In this document: positions 16,665 to 24,293 of the stretch, one piece after another
Numbering within the stretch: position 1 is the first letter of the stretch
Layout: each line of letters opens with the position of its first letter
Assembly (NCBI GenBank): GCA_029667085.1
Contig: JARUHJ010000001.1
Coordinates: 248,001-312,000 of the forward strand
Length of the DNA: 64,000 bases
Origin: Deltaproteobacteria bacterium IMCC39524
Lineage (GTDB): Bacteria > Desulfobacterota > Desulfuromonadia > Desulfuromonadales > BM103
Reading direction: 5' to 3'
Translations under genes and position numbers: made by a program
The notes under the pieces: model-generated
The model's input: only the letters and a program-made list of their open reading frames with translations
Told to the model about the DNA's origin: nothing
Database searches by the model: none

Positions 16665-17627
16665 ATGCCTTTGAATCAGGTCGGCAATCGGTTGATTGCC
16701 GGCCTGTTGTTTTTGGCTCTGTGTAGTGTGCTTACAGGATGTAGCCTTACCCCGCCGGGTTACTTGTCCGAGCGTTCTGGAAGACCAACGAAGGCCATGG
16801 TTGAAGATGTGCCTTTTTTTGCTCAGGATGATTTGCAGTGCGGTCCGGCAGCTCTTGCGATGGTTTTAAACTGGAGCGGGGTTACTGTTAAGCCATCCGA
16901 GCTATCTTCCGAGGTCTATACTCCCGGTCTCAAAGGCAGCCTACAGAACTCCCTGATTGGATCAGCCCGCAGGCATGGTCGGGTTGCATACCCCATTGAA
17001 GGCATTGACGCACTGATAACCGAGATATCGGCCGGCCATCCAGTTATTGTTCTGGTCAATCTCGGTTTATCCTGGTATCCACAATGGCACTATGCCGTTG
17101 TCATTGGCTATGATCAAGAGAAGGAAGAGGTTCTGCTCCATTCAGGTCCTACGGCCAGGGAAGTCATTAGTTTTTGGACCTTCAATAATATCTGGAAGCG
17201 TAGTGACTACTGGGGGCTTTTGGTCCAACCTCCAACCCGACTACCAGCGATTGCCGAAGAAGATAAGTGGCTTAGTGCCGTCTCGGGGTTAGAGAAGGCA
17301 GGGCAGTGGCAGACTGCCGCAACCGGTTATATGACAGCTTTGGAAAGATGGAATAAAAGTTTCATCGCCTGGATGGGCCTTGGTAATAGCAAATACAATT
17401 TGCATGAATTCGACTCCTCTGCGAATGCTTTCTATCAAGCGATACAGCTTCAACCTGAAAATGGTTTAGCCTATAACAATTTAGCTTATGTCTTGGCGGA
17501 ACAGGGTAAACGGAATGAAGCCTTGAGCGCTGCACAGCGTGCTGTAGATCTTAGTGGCCCATTTCAAGATACATTTCGCCAAACATTAGATGAAATCGAG
17601 GGGATGAAAACGAAAAAAGAGGAATAG
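16665..17627 (+). CDS. PA2778-family C39-type cysteine peptidase lipoprotein with TPRs
   Basis: 320 residues. The lipobox VLTGC (C26) makes it a lipoprotein. A papain-like C39 domain follows, with catalytic C59 in DDLQCGPAALAM and H142 in PQWHYAVVIGYD, and a C-terminal TPR region (about 230-310, AYNNLAYVLAEQGKRNEAL). Start at 16665, 13 bp after the preceding stop; an upstream ATG at 16620 lies inside the previous gene. The pair with the PA2779-type gene is conserved in other Proteobacteria. It may cleave a secreted peptide or act as a bacteriocin-type leader peptidase, but the substrate is unknown. Confidence 0.85.
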   Translation: MPLNQVGNRLIAGLLFLALCSVLTGCSLTPPGYLSERSGRPTKAMVEDVPFFAQDDLQCGPAALAMVLNWSGVTVKPSELSSEVYTPGLKGSLQNSLIGSARRHGRVAYPIEGIDALITEISAGHPVIVLVNLGLSWYPQWHYAVVIGYDQEKEEVLLHSGPTAREVISFWTFNNIWKRSDYWGLLVQPPTRLPAIAEEDKWLSAVSGLEKAGQWQTAATGYMTALERWNKSFIAWMGLGNSKYNLHEFDSSANAFYQAIQLQPENGLAYNNLAYVLAEQGKRNEALSAAQRAVDLSGPFQDTFRQTLDEIEGMKTKKEE

Positions 17628-17661
17628 CAGAAAATCCATCTTAAACCTTGTAAAATAGAAA

Positions 17662-17690
17662 GGCCATCTGGAGATGATCCAAGTGGCCGT
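17662..17690 (+). terminator. Hairpin related to the GGCCACC family (weak copy F)
   Basis: GGCCATCTGG pairs imperfectly with CCAAGTGGCC around GATGAT, followed by GTTCTTAA. It lies 35 bp after the PA2778-type gene, in terminator position. Upstream TTGTAAAATAGAAAGGCC loosely resembles the ACAAAACTATGGCC of full copies; the distal arms are not recognisable. Confidence 0.55.
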
Positions 17691-17789
17691 TCTTAAGCTA
17701 AGAGCATAACTTCTGTTTGAGATAGCATAAGCCCAACTTTGCCAGCATAAGTTATCATCACAAGAGCACAGCATAAGGATGGTTCATTT

Positions 17790-18776
17790 ATGAAGGTCTC
17801 AACAGTGCGTTTGACGGTGACAATATTCGTAGTGATCGGCCTCCTTGGATTCCAGATTGCCTGCGATAGCGCAGAACAGAAGGTCGCTCCTCCTTCCGGA
17901 GTCTCCTCAGATCGCCCGTTTGAGCGCTTCGAGTTCGATTCTGGAGCGCAGCTTGAACAGCTCATTAATGACCTCAACTACACGCCGGAGACGTGGCAAG
18001 CGGGCATTCGTGAAGTGCCCAGACTATACATCACCAACATCCCCCCTCGCTGGCGTGACAAGACCTCCAAAGAGCTTGACGTGTTGACCAAGAAACGAGT
18101 ATTTTTCCGGCTTCTCGGGCCCCTGGTTTTGCACTCCAATGAACTCATTCAGGCCGACCGGGACCGTGTCCTGTTAATCATCAAAGCGCTACAAGGAGGT
18201 GATGAGGTCAGCTCCGAGGATCAGACCTTCTTGCGCGAGACAGCGGCTGCCTACAAAGTGATCGAGGGCGACGCTGATTTTGCTGATCGCGTATTACAAG
18301 ACAAGCTACTTCGTCGTGTCGACACATTACCACCGTCTCTAGTGCTAGCCCAGGCTGCAGAAGAGAGCGGCTGGGGCACCTCCCGTTTCGCAGCTGCGGG
18401 GAATGCATTGTTTGGTATGTGGACCTGGGATGATAAGGGCGTCACGCCCTTACAGCAGCGTTCTGAACTCGGAAACTACAAGATCGCCTCATATGATACA
18501 CCGCTGGAGTCAGTTGTCGCCTACATGCATAACTTAAACACTCACCAAGCCTATAAAGGGCTGCGGGCACGGCGAGCTGAGCTTCGTAAAACGGGAAAAA
18601 AAGTGACTGGATGGGAGCTTGCAAACACGCTAACTAAATACTCCGAACGTGGCCAGGCATATGTCGACTCACTTCACTCACTGATGAATGTGAATAAGCT
18701 TCAGCCAACGGATGATGCCTACCTCGGCGACGGGCCGACGATTCTTCTCATCCCTGTCGGGGAAGGTGCCAATTAA
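17790..18776 (+). CDS. Bax-like glucosaminidase-domain lipoprotein
   Basis: 328 residues. An N-terminal hydrophobic segment ends in QIAC (C25), a possible lipobox. The region after about residue 65 (WQAGIREVPRLYITNIPPRW) is typical of E. coli Bax. The glucosaminidase domain has LPPSLVLAQAAEESGWGTSR with the catalytic glutamate (AEESGWG), and later FRSYDTP-like ASYDTPLESVVAYMHNLNTH. It should cleave the glycan strands of peptidoglycan. It stands alone, with the nearest genes PA2778 upstream and a repeat copy downstream. Confidence 0.88.
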   Translation: MKVSTVRLTVTIFVVIGLLGFQIACDSAEQKVAPPSGVSSDRPFERFEFDSGAQLEQLINDLNYTPETWQAGIREVPRLYITNIPPRWRDKTSKELDVLTKKRVFFRLLGPLVLHSNELIQADRDRVLLIIKALQGGDEVSSEDQTFLRETAAAYKVIEGDADFADRVLQDKLLRRVDTLPPSLVLAQAAEESGWGTSRFAAAGNALFGMWTWDDKGVTPLQQRSELGNYKIASYDTPLESVVAYMHNLNTHQAYKGLRARRAELRKTGKKVTGWELANTLTKYSERGQAYVDSLHSLMNVNKLQPTDDAYLGDGPTILLIPVGEGAN

Positions 18777-18829
18777 GTTGCTTGCCTCTGGGGCCAGGCG
18801 TTGTGGCTGTAGAAAGACCCCAATCATAT

Positions 18830-18945
18830 AAATCACGACTTCTGGGAGGGAAATCGGCTTATTCTTGAGAGGTTAATACACAAAACTATGGCCACCAGGG
18901 CTCGATCCTTGGTGGCCTTTTATTGTTTATCAGGATCAGTAGTAA
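18830..18945 (+). repeat. GGCCACC-hairpin repeat, copy C
   Basis: Contains the 5' arm AAATCACGACTTCTGGGAG, the CGGCTTATTCTTGAGAG block, ACAAAACTATGGCC, the hairpin at 18889-18917 (GGCCACCAGG, loop GCTCGAT, CCTTGGTGGCC) and the tail TTTATTGTTTATCAGGATCAG. It sits 54 bp after the Bax-like gene. The rest of the 277-bp gap to the convergent PilZ gene holds nothing else recognisable. Confidence 0.8.
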
Positions 18946-19053
18946 TTCTGCTTTTGGCCCAATCCGTCTTAATACTTCAAAACGATGCGAGATAAATAGT
19001 AAAGCCCCAACCGGGGGTGGCTGGAGCTTGGTGGTAGAGCTTAAAGACTTTGA

Positions 19054-19563
19054 CTAAGACGGGGTAGACACAAAAGAGCAACCCATAACCTGATCTTTTT
19101 GCCAAACCGGTTTGACGACTTCCTTGGTGAGGGGAAATGGGATAGCCTCTACAGAGTAACCGAGGACTTTGAGTAGACTCTTCTCAGAACAGAGATCGAG
19201 TTCTTTGGGATGAATGTTCAGTTCGAGCCGAACCCCACCTTCGCTTATATCAATAATCTGCGCACTAAAAGTCTTTTTGGTGCCTAGCATTTGAAGCATG
19301 CAAGCACCTTCTTTGATTTTGTACCTTTCAAACTTTCGGGTCTTGTCGGTACTCATTTTCTTGTGCGTCCCAACGCGATAGCCATTGGGAGCAAGGTCCT
19401 CAGGGGCTTCTCTACAAAAATCAATACTGCATTGTAAGCGTCGACAAAGTGTATGCAAAGTCCCTTCACAATAACTTTCCACAAGCAAACGAGATTGTCT
19501 ATCGCTCGACTTGTATCGATAAGTTTTGTAATAGCTACAGTCTTTAGAATGTTCGCAGGACAT
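19054..19563 (-). CDS. Cys-rich N-terminal domain fused to PilZ (c-di-GMP receptor)
   Basis: 169 residues. The N-terminal 70 residues hold a cysteine array (MSCEHSKDC, then SYCEGTLHTLCRRLQCSIDFC) ending in DLAPNGYRVG, a module often seen ahead of signalling domains in Geobacter-type bacteria that may bind metal. The C-terminal PilZ domain has the RKFERY arginine motif and DISEGG, the c-di-GMP contacts. I start at 19563 because AAGAGGTG lies five bases upstream; 24 extra N-terminal codons are possible but lack a ribosome site. It probably transmits c-di-GMP levels to an unknown partner. Confidence 0.82.
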   Translation of the reverse strand: MSCEHSKDCSYYKTYRYKSSDRQSRLLVESYCEGTLHTLCRRLQCSIDFCREAPEDLAPNGYRVGTHKKMSTDKTRKFERYKIKEGACMLQMLGTKKTFSAQIIDISEGGVRLELNIHPKELDLCSEKSLLKVLGYSVEAIPFPLTKEVVKPVWQKDQVMGCSFVSTPS

Positions 19564-19812
19564 AACACCTCTTAAAATAAAATTAAGCTTTTGGAAATTT
19601 AAGCTATTCAAACGCCTTTGTGAAGTAAAAATCATTTAATTATCTATAGTTAACTCTCCAGGAGTGTATCCACTCCCTAGTCACTAAAAGCCAATAACAA
19701 GTTTCTCCATTTTTGAGAATGATAATCTAGACACGCCCCTGAGAAGTTTCGGAGAAGAAACCCTGCCTCGGTGCACATTAATGAAACACTCCTTGAACAC
19801 TCAAATTGTCAC

Positions 19813-20175
19813 TTAGCAGGCCAGAACCTTCTTCGTATTGTATATCAGGCTTGCTTGGTGGACGGGTTTAACAAGGTAGTCAATGGCACCGTGTCTCTTC
19901 GCCTCAACCAGTGACTTCAGGCGAGGACTGCCTGTGATGATTACAATTCTGCAATCTGGCTGAAGAACTTTGAGGCTCAGAATTGCTTCAATACCATTCT
20001 CAGTGCCAAATCCTATGTCCAGGAAAAGTAAATCAAAAGACTCTTGCTGCATTTGCTTGATACAAGAGGTTAATGAGTCTGCTGTTTCAACGTGATACCC
20101 CTCTCCTTGTAAAAACTCAGAGAAGGTGAATCGAATACATTCTTCGTCATCAGCAACCAGGATATTTTTTTTCAT
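19813..20175 (-). CDS. Single-domain response regulator (CheY-like)
   Basis: 120 residues consisting of one receiver domain: acidic DD10-E11, phospho-acceptor D53 in LLFLDIGFG, the threonine in IVIITGSPRL and the lysine in DYLVKPVHQ. There is no output domain, so it acts by phosphotransfer or protein contact. A near-perfect sigma-54 promoter (20237-20252) precedes it on the same strand. The Cys-rich PilZ gene follows 250 bp downstream in the same direction, perhaps a signalling pair. Confidence 0.9.
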   Translation of the reverse strand: MKKNILVADDEECIRFTFSEFLQGEGYHVETADSLTSCIKQMQQESFDLLFLDIGFGTENGIEAILSLKVLQPDCRIVIITGSPRLKSLVEAKRHGAIDYLVKPVHQASLIYNTKKVLAC

Positions 20176-20236
20176 TGATACTCACTCTTCAATTAGTCGG
20201 AAGTTCTATAGTTCGCGTTACAGGCAGAATAGATAG

Positions 20237-20252
20237 AGCAATGCTCGTGCCA
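20237..20252 (-). promoter_or_regulatory. Sigma-54 (-24/-12) promoter
   Basis: Read on the minus strand the site is TGGCACGAGCATTGCT, an exact match to TGGCACG-N4-TTGCW with GG and GC ten bases apart. Transcription would begin near 20226, about 50 bp before the receiver gene start at 20175. This predicts RpoN plus an enhancer-binding protein; no enhancer-binding protein is encoded in the window. Confidence 0.82.
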
Positions 20253-20404
20253 GTGAAAAAAGTTGCGCAGATGAGTGAGCGTGGATCTTTGAAAAAGGTA
20301 GTCTTACCGATGCTTTAACTGGTTCCCTGTTGATAAAATGTAAAATTGATTTTGAAATTCGTTGTGTGTCAGTAGTGTCTGTATGTCACAGATTGGGAAA
20401 GACC

Positions 20405-20455
20405 TTGGCACAGCTATGGCCACCGGGGTCCGATCCTTGGTGGCCTGTTGTGCTT
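20405..20455 (+). repeat. GGCCACC-hairpin repeat, truncated copy D
   Basis: ACAGCTATGGCCACCGGGGTCCGATCCTTGGTGGCC reproduces the hairpin and its left shoulder (stem 20418-20445) but no T-run follows and the distal arms are lost. It lies in the 535-bp gap between the divergent receiver gene and the 31-residue frame. No gene ends upstream on the plus strand, so it is not acting as a gene terminator. Confidence 0.65.
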
Positions 20456-20621
20456 GTGGTGCGCGTTTGCACAGTTCATTTTCGCTCTACTGCGATGAGC
20501 ATTTTACGGGATCACACGTATATTTCTCTTGAAAGAACCGATACATTGACAACAATCAAAGACTTGCTGTGGCAGGCGGGTCTGAGACAAGCTTCTTCAA
20601 AACCTCCTAAAAATATAAAAC

Positions 20622-20668
20622 TTGCCCCACCGCTCTCTACCTCCTGGGCTGTGGGGCTATTTTTTTGG
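20622..20668 (+). terminator. GCCCC/GGGGC hairpin, copy 2 of a two-copy family
   Basis: TTGCCCC at 20622 pairs with GGGGCT at 20653-20658 and runs into TTTTTTT. The loop CTCTCTACCTCCTGGGCTG parallels the 13963-14010 element, and CCTCCT..A lies a similar distance upstream of both. It is a strong terminator by structure, but no plus-strand gene is recognisable in the 440 bp before it. A small RNA ending here is possible. Confidence 0.65.
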
Positions 20669-20711
20669 TATGGTGAAGTACTCATATCATCTAGTCGGAG
20701 GGGACTAGAAC

Positions 20712-20807
20712 ATGAATGAAAAAATAGAGATTTTAGTGCTGATTGTTATGTATGGGTTTATGTTTTTTGCGGGCATAAAACTTCTATTATTTATGTTCAA
20801 AAAATAG
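20712..20807 (+). CDS. Putative 31-residue single-TM protein
   Basis: The ATG at 20712 opens a 31-codon frame with a short polar start (MNEKIE), one membrane helix (ILVLIVMYGFMFFAGIKLLLFMF) and a KK end, the composition of a bacterial small membrane protein. GGAGGGG lies 9-10 bases upstream. Repeat copy E begins about 40 bp after the stop and supplies a strong terminator. No family is recognised; the support is ribosome site, composition and terminator only. Confidence 0.45.
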   Translation: MNEKIEILVLIVMYGFMFFAGIKLLLFMFKK

Positions 20808-20844
20808 AGAGCAGGGCATTGATTCTCATCCTCCCCACGGATGT

Positions 20845-20990
20845 CTCTCAGAAGTCACGACTTCTAAGACGAAATTCATCTTCTGATTTATAGAGTCATA
20901 TAGGAAGTTATTTAATCCTCAAAAATATGGCCGCCCTGGTAACAGGCGGCCTTTTTTATTTTCGGGTTTCCTTGAGATATAATTGCTGCC
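20845..20990 (+). repeat. GGCCACC-hairpin repeat, copy E, with strong terminator
   Basis: Starts with the perfect 7-bp dyad AGAAGTC-AC-GACTTCT (20850-20865), then the TCTTCTGATTTATAGAG block, ATATAGGAAGTTATTTAAT, AAAAATATGGCC and the hairpin GGCCGCCCTGGTAACAGGCGGCC (20929-20951) with a TTTTTT run. This copy has the most terminator-like hairpin and an intact 5' arm. It lies between the 31-residue frame and the cytochrome gene. Confidence 0.75.
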
Positions 20991-21086
20991 AAGTTTTAGG
21001 CTAAGCACATGAAATTATTTTGTTTTGTGCATAATCTGGATTGTTGTTAAAACGTAATTCAACTTTTGTTTTGTGGGGGGGGCTAG

Positions 21087-21416
21087 GTGGATCGTTTATT
21101 TCTTTTGAGTATCGTTCTTTGTAGCGGATTGGTAGTACTTATTTCATGTGCCCCCAAACCCTCCAACGACATCATTGCACCTAATCAAAAAACTAAAAAT
21201 GGCATATCTCTTTATGAAGAGTATTGCGCCAGTTGTCACAGACTCTTCGCCAAAACGACCAAACCACAACGTCGCATTGGTCGTCTGCGTTCATCAATTG
21301 AGCACTTTCCCGCCATGAATAATCTGGATTTTCTGAGTGATGTGCAACTTGAGGCCATTGCCTCTGCATTAGCTACGATCTCTACAGAATATGCGTCCAA
21401 TAAAAACAAACGCTAG
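21087..21416 (+). CDS. Monohaem cytochrome c lipoprotein
   Basis: 109 residues. The signal ends in LIS-C21, a lipobox, so the protein is probably membrane-anchored. A single haem motif CASCH lies at 47-51 in GISLYEEYCASCHRLF, and HFPAMNNLDFLSDVQLEAIASAL gives the distal methionine and C-terminal helix of a class I cytochrome c. The start codon read here may be GTG (21087, GTGGATCG), preceded by a G-run. It is flanked by gene-free stretches of about 280 and 230 bp. Confidence 0.82.
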   Translation: MDRLFLLSIVLCSGLVVLISCAPKPSNDIIAPNQKTKNGISLYEEYCASCHRLFAKTTKPQRRIGRLRSSIEHFPAMNNLDFLSDVQLEAIASALATISTEYASNKNKR

Positions 21417-21644
21417 ACATCAGAAGAGACAAGCTGACTTATATAGCACTCAAGGGACTATTCCTGTAAACCACGATTTAGAAAAAATGATTGTCTTGCG
21501 TATAGGCTTACTATAAGTCTTGTTGCAACTCATTCTGGCATTACCTGGGGATATTTAGTATTCGGCGGGCGCGGAACAAAATCAGGCAATGTCTGTCAGA
21601 CCAAGTTTAGATTACTCCATTTAACTTTTGTCTCTGTAGCTCAC

Positions 21645-22298
21645 TCAATGCAGCGCCCGGCCACATCCTTGTAATATCTTCCCATCCAAAACGACCTTAG
21701 CTTTGCTGGAAAATTCCTCTCCGCTCATCGAATCAAGGCATGACTCTCCAGAAATAATCAAACTCAGCTCATGGCCGGATTCTTTGGACTGATATCTTGT
21801 AATCCTGCTGTTCTTGTCAATCTCAGCTTTTGGTAATCTAAACTCATGCCGTGTTGAACCGTAATCGGTGATCAGAATGATGCTCTTCTGGCTGCGAACT
21901 TCCAAGTGCCAGCCTGGTTCATTGCCAACCGCTCGGTAATCAGCCCCGTTGAGCTTGGCGTGCTCCCAGATAGCCCGGCGTCGATCGTTTTTGCAGCCGA
22001 GATGTTTTACGCCAGAATTCTCAAGTGAAGCCTCCTGCCCATCTATTTGAAAGTGCGTCTGATCGTTACGGTAAGAACCTGGTTCGGTATATGGTAACTG
22101 CACTGTCCCTGAGGGAAGGAACAACCACGCCTCTGTGTTGTCGGTTCGAGCGACAAACTCAAGGGTATCACTACAGGCGAAAACAAATGTTTGCCCAGTT
22201 GTTTGAAAAGAAGAGGCAGTTGGTACCTTTGAGGGGGCTGTTGCACAAGCACCTAAGAGTAACAATAATAGTAAGCTTGGTCTTTTCAGGGTTGGCAT
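21645..22298 (-). CDS. Lipoprotein with MliC-like lysozyme-inhibitor domain plus a second domain
   Basis: 217 residues. The lipobox is LLGAC. The first domain (about 35-95) follows the MliC/PliC pattern: FVFACSDTLEFVARTDNTEAWLFLPSGTVQLPY, and GCK near its end. The second domain begins YRAVGNEPGWHLEV, the GNEPGW signature of COG3650-type proteins often fused to META or MliC domains, and has a Cys pair (SCLDSMSGEEF, QGCGRAL). It would sit in the outer membrane and may block host or rival lysozymes. I start at the ATG at 22298, with TAAGGA upstream; a GTG eight codons earlier is possible. Confidence 0.75.
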   Translation of the reverse strand: MPTLKRPSLLLLLLLGACATAPSKVPTASSFQTTGQTFVFACSDTLEFVARTDNTEAWLFLPSGTVQLPYTEPGSYRNDQTHFQIDGQEASLENSGVKHLGCKNDRRRAIWEHAKLNGADYRAVGNEPGWHLEVRSQKSIILITDYGSTRHEFRLPKAEIDKNSRITRYQSKESGHELSLIISGESCLDSMSGEEFSSKAKVVLDGKILQGCGRALH

Positions 22299-22451
22299 TT
22301 TCAATCGTTTCCTTACCTGCACAAAAGGGCCCTTTCCCGGAGCCGCTGTTTATAAGAAAATCAATAAGTTCTGGTTCTATTTTCTTGGAATTCTGGCTGA
22401 TAAGGTTAGAATGTCAAGTGATGTTCATTGTATCAACTGTAACCTCTGAAA

Positions 22452-24293
22452 ATGACCACCTTTATCGGATCCCCTTGTATGCGTTTGCCGCAAATTAACG
22501 AGACATATACCTCCCTCTCTTCGTTGTCACTGAGGTGGAGTTGTCTTCTGATTTTACTCTTTATCACGACAATGCTTTTTGTCTCGCCGGTTTTCGCTGC
22601 GCCAGCAAGCGTAGAAATCCAGGTCGTTGGTGTAAAAGGAGCACTGAAGGATAACGTTGTTGCCGCTCTAGCCCTTCCTTCAGGAATCGTGCGTGGGGGA
22701 AAAGTCTATCAGCGTTGGCTCCTTCGTTTTGTTGATCAGGTTCCTGAGCTGGTTGAAACAGCACTTCAGCCTTTCGGTTATTACCACAGCGACATCAAAG
22801 TCGAGTTGAAGGAGCAGGGTGACTCTTACCTTGTCAATGTGGAGATAAAAACAACAGCGCCCGTAAGAGTTCGATCCCTTGACCTGTGGTTGGTTGGCGC
22901 TGGAGTCGAGGAGAAGGAACTGCAGAAAGAAAAGCGTTTATTTCCTCAGCAGTCGGGAGACGTCTTACACCATGAAACTTATGAAGACGGTAAAAAAGCC
23001 CTCCGCCAGAAAGCGATCGACCTGGGCTACCTGAAAGCAACCTACAAAAAGAGCCGGGTTACTGTGCATGCCGAAGAAGGGGCCGCCGATATTGAGATGA
23101 CCCTCGACACCGGGCCGCTCTATAAGTTCGGTCCAGTCACCATTGAAGGCGGCCTTGATCGTTTCGATGAAGACTTTCTGCGTCGCTTTCTCTCCTTCAA
23201 AACGGGTGATACCTTCTCACATAAGGAGCTGCATCGCACCCGTCTCAACTTCTACCAGTCCAGTCGTTTTAAAGAAGTCGCCATGGAACCACTGCTCAAT
23301 CAGGTCGAAGACCTCGCGGTCCCTATCCATGTGACCTTGGTTACTGGCAAACAACAGCATTGGCGCACGGGCATTGGTTACGGAACCAACACTGGCGCCC
23401 GGGTTTCACTCAACTATGAAAACACCCAGGTGAGTGAGTTGCCTCATGTCTATAACTTCGACGTCCTTGCCTCGGAAAAAGGCCAGTCTCTTGAGACCCG
23501 CTATACAATCCCTCTCTCCGGACATGTCGAGAACAAGTTGATAGGCAAGTTGGGCTATATCCGCGAAGATCTAAGCGCCTACGAAACAGAGATTTACTAC
23601 GCTGAGATGGAGGTGAAACACGGCTTTGATAATGACAAAATCGGCTCTGCTTTTCTGCGCTACTCATTTGAGGAGAGTGATGTCGGCACCGATGACAATC
23701 AATCAAAGCTACTGATCCCTGGCCTGCGCTTTTCCCATCGTTCTTACGATGATCTGATCAATCCCAAGAAGGGTTACCAGCTTCGATACGAAGCACGCGG
23801 CAGTTACGATGGGCCTCTGTCTGATATAACCTTTGGCCAGGTGATCGCTGCCGGCAGCTTTATGTGGCCTCTCGGTAAACGATTGACCCTGCATAGCCGT
23901 GCAGAAGCAGCGACCACCTTCTATAAAGATGATTTCACCGAGCTTCCAGCGTCCCTGCGTTTCTTTGTCGGCGGCAATAACAGTGTTCGTGGCTATAATT
24001 ATAAGTCTCGTGGTCCGGAAGATGAAAATGGAGATGTTATCGGTGGGGACTCGCTTCTGGTCGGAAGCCTGGAGTGCGAGTATGCTTTGACTGATGATTG
24101 GGGACTGGCGGTTTTCTATGATGTCGGCAGCGCTTTTGATGTCAGCGATAAAGATCCTGAGTTTGTCAGCGGCGCGGGGGTCGGTGTGCGTCGTTACACT
24201 TTGATCGGTCCGATCAAAATTGACCTGGCAACGCGCGTCAGTGAGTCCGGGAACAAAGTGACCCTCCATCTGAGTGTAGGTTTCGATATATGA
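22452..24293 (+). CDS. tamA: Translocation and assembly module outer-membrane protein TamA
   Basis: 613-residue Omp85/BamA-superfamily protein. A signal region (hydrophobic about 28-48, ending VFAAPA) is followed by POTRA repeats (about 50-310; HYHSDIKVEL-type and GPLYKFGPVTIEGGL) and a C-terminal beta-barrel starting near WRTGIGYGTNTGARVSLNYE. The barrel includes the Omp85 motif FFVGGNNSVRGYNY and ends in HLSVGFDI with a terminal hydrophobic strand. The start may instead be the ATG at 22479; neither has a strong ribosome site. It forms the TAM complex with TamB, encoded next with a 4-bp overlap, which moves proteins or lipids to the outer membrane. Confidence 0.92.
   Translation: MTTFIGSPCMRLPQINETYTSLSSLSLRWSCLLILLFITTMLFVSPVFAAPASVEIQVVGVKGALKDNVVAALALPSGIVRGGKVYQRWLLRFVDQVPELVETALQPFGYYHSDIKVELKEQGDSYLVNVEIKTTAPVRVRSLDLWLVGAGVEEKELQKEKRLFPQQSGDVLHHETYEDGKKALRQKAIDLGYLKATYKKSRVTVHAEEGAADIEMTLDTGPLYKFGPVTIEGGLDRFDEDFLRRFLSFKTGDTFSHKELHRTRLNFYQSSRFKEVAMEPLLNQVEDLAVPIHVTLVTGKQQHWRTGIGYGTNTGARVSLNYENTQVSELPHVYNFDVLASEKGQSLETRYTIPLSGHVENKLIGKLGYIREDLSAYETEIYYAEMEVKHGFDNDKIGSAFLRYSFEESDVGTDDNQSKLLIPGLRFSHRSYDDLINPKKGYQLRYEARGSYDGPLSDITFGQVIAAGSFMWPLGKRLTLHSRAEAATTFYKDDFTELPASLRFFVGGNNSVRGYNYKSRGPEDENGDVIGGDSLLVGSLECEYALTDDWGLAVFYDVGSAFDVSDKDPEFVSGAGVGVRRYTLIGPIKIDLATRVSESGNKVTLHLSVGFDI

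Noticed and set aside
20330-20719. 129-codon plus-strand frame
   Set aside because: It spans repeat copy D and the GCCCC hairpin, has no ribosome site and no protein-like composition.
14028-21000. Integron attC sites or cassette array
   Set aside because: The hairpin repeats lack the GTTRRRY/RYYYAAC core sites, occur in both orientations across the window, and there is no integrase gene.
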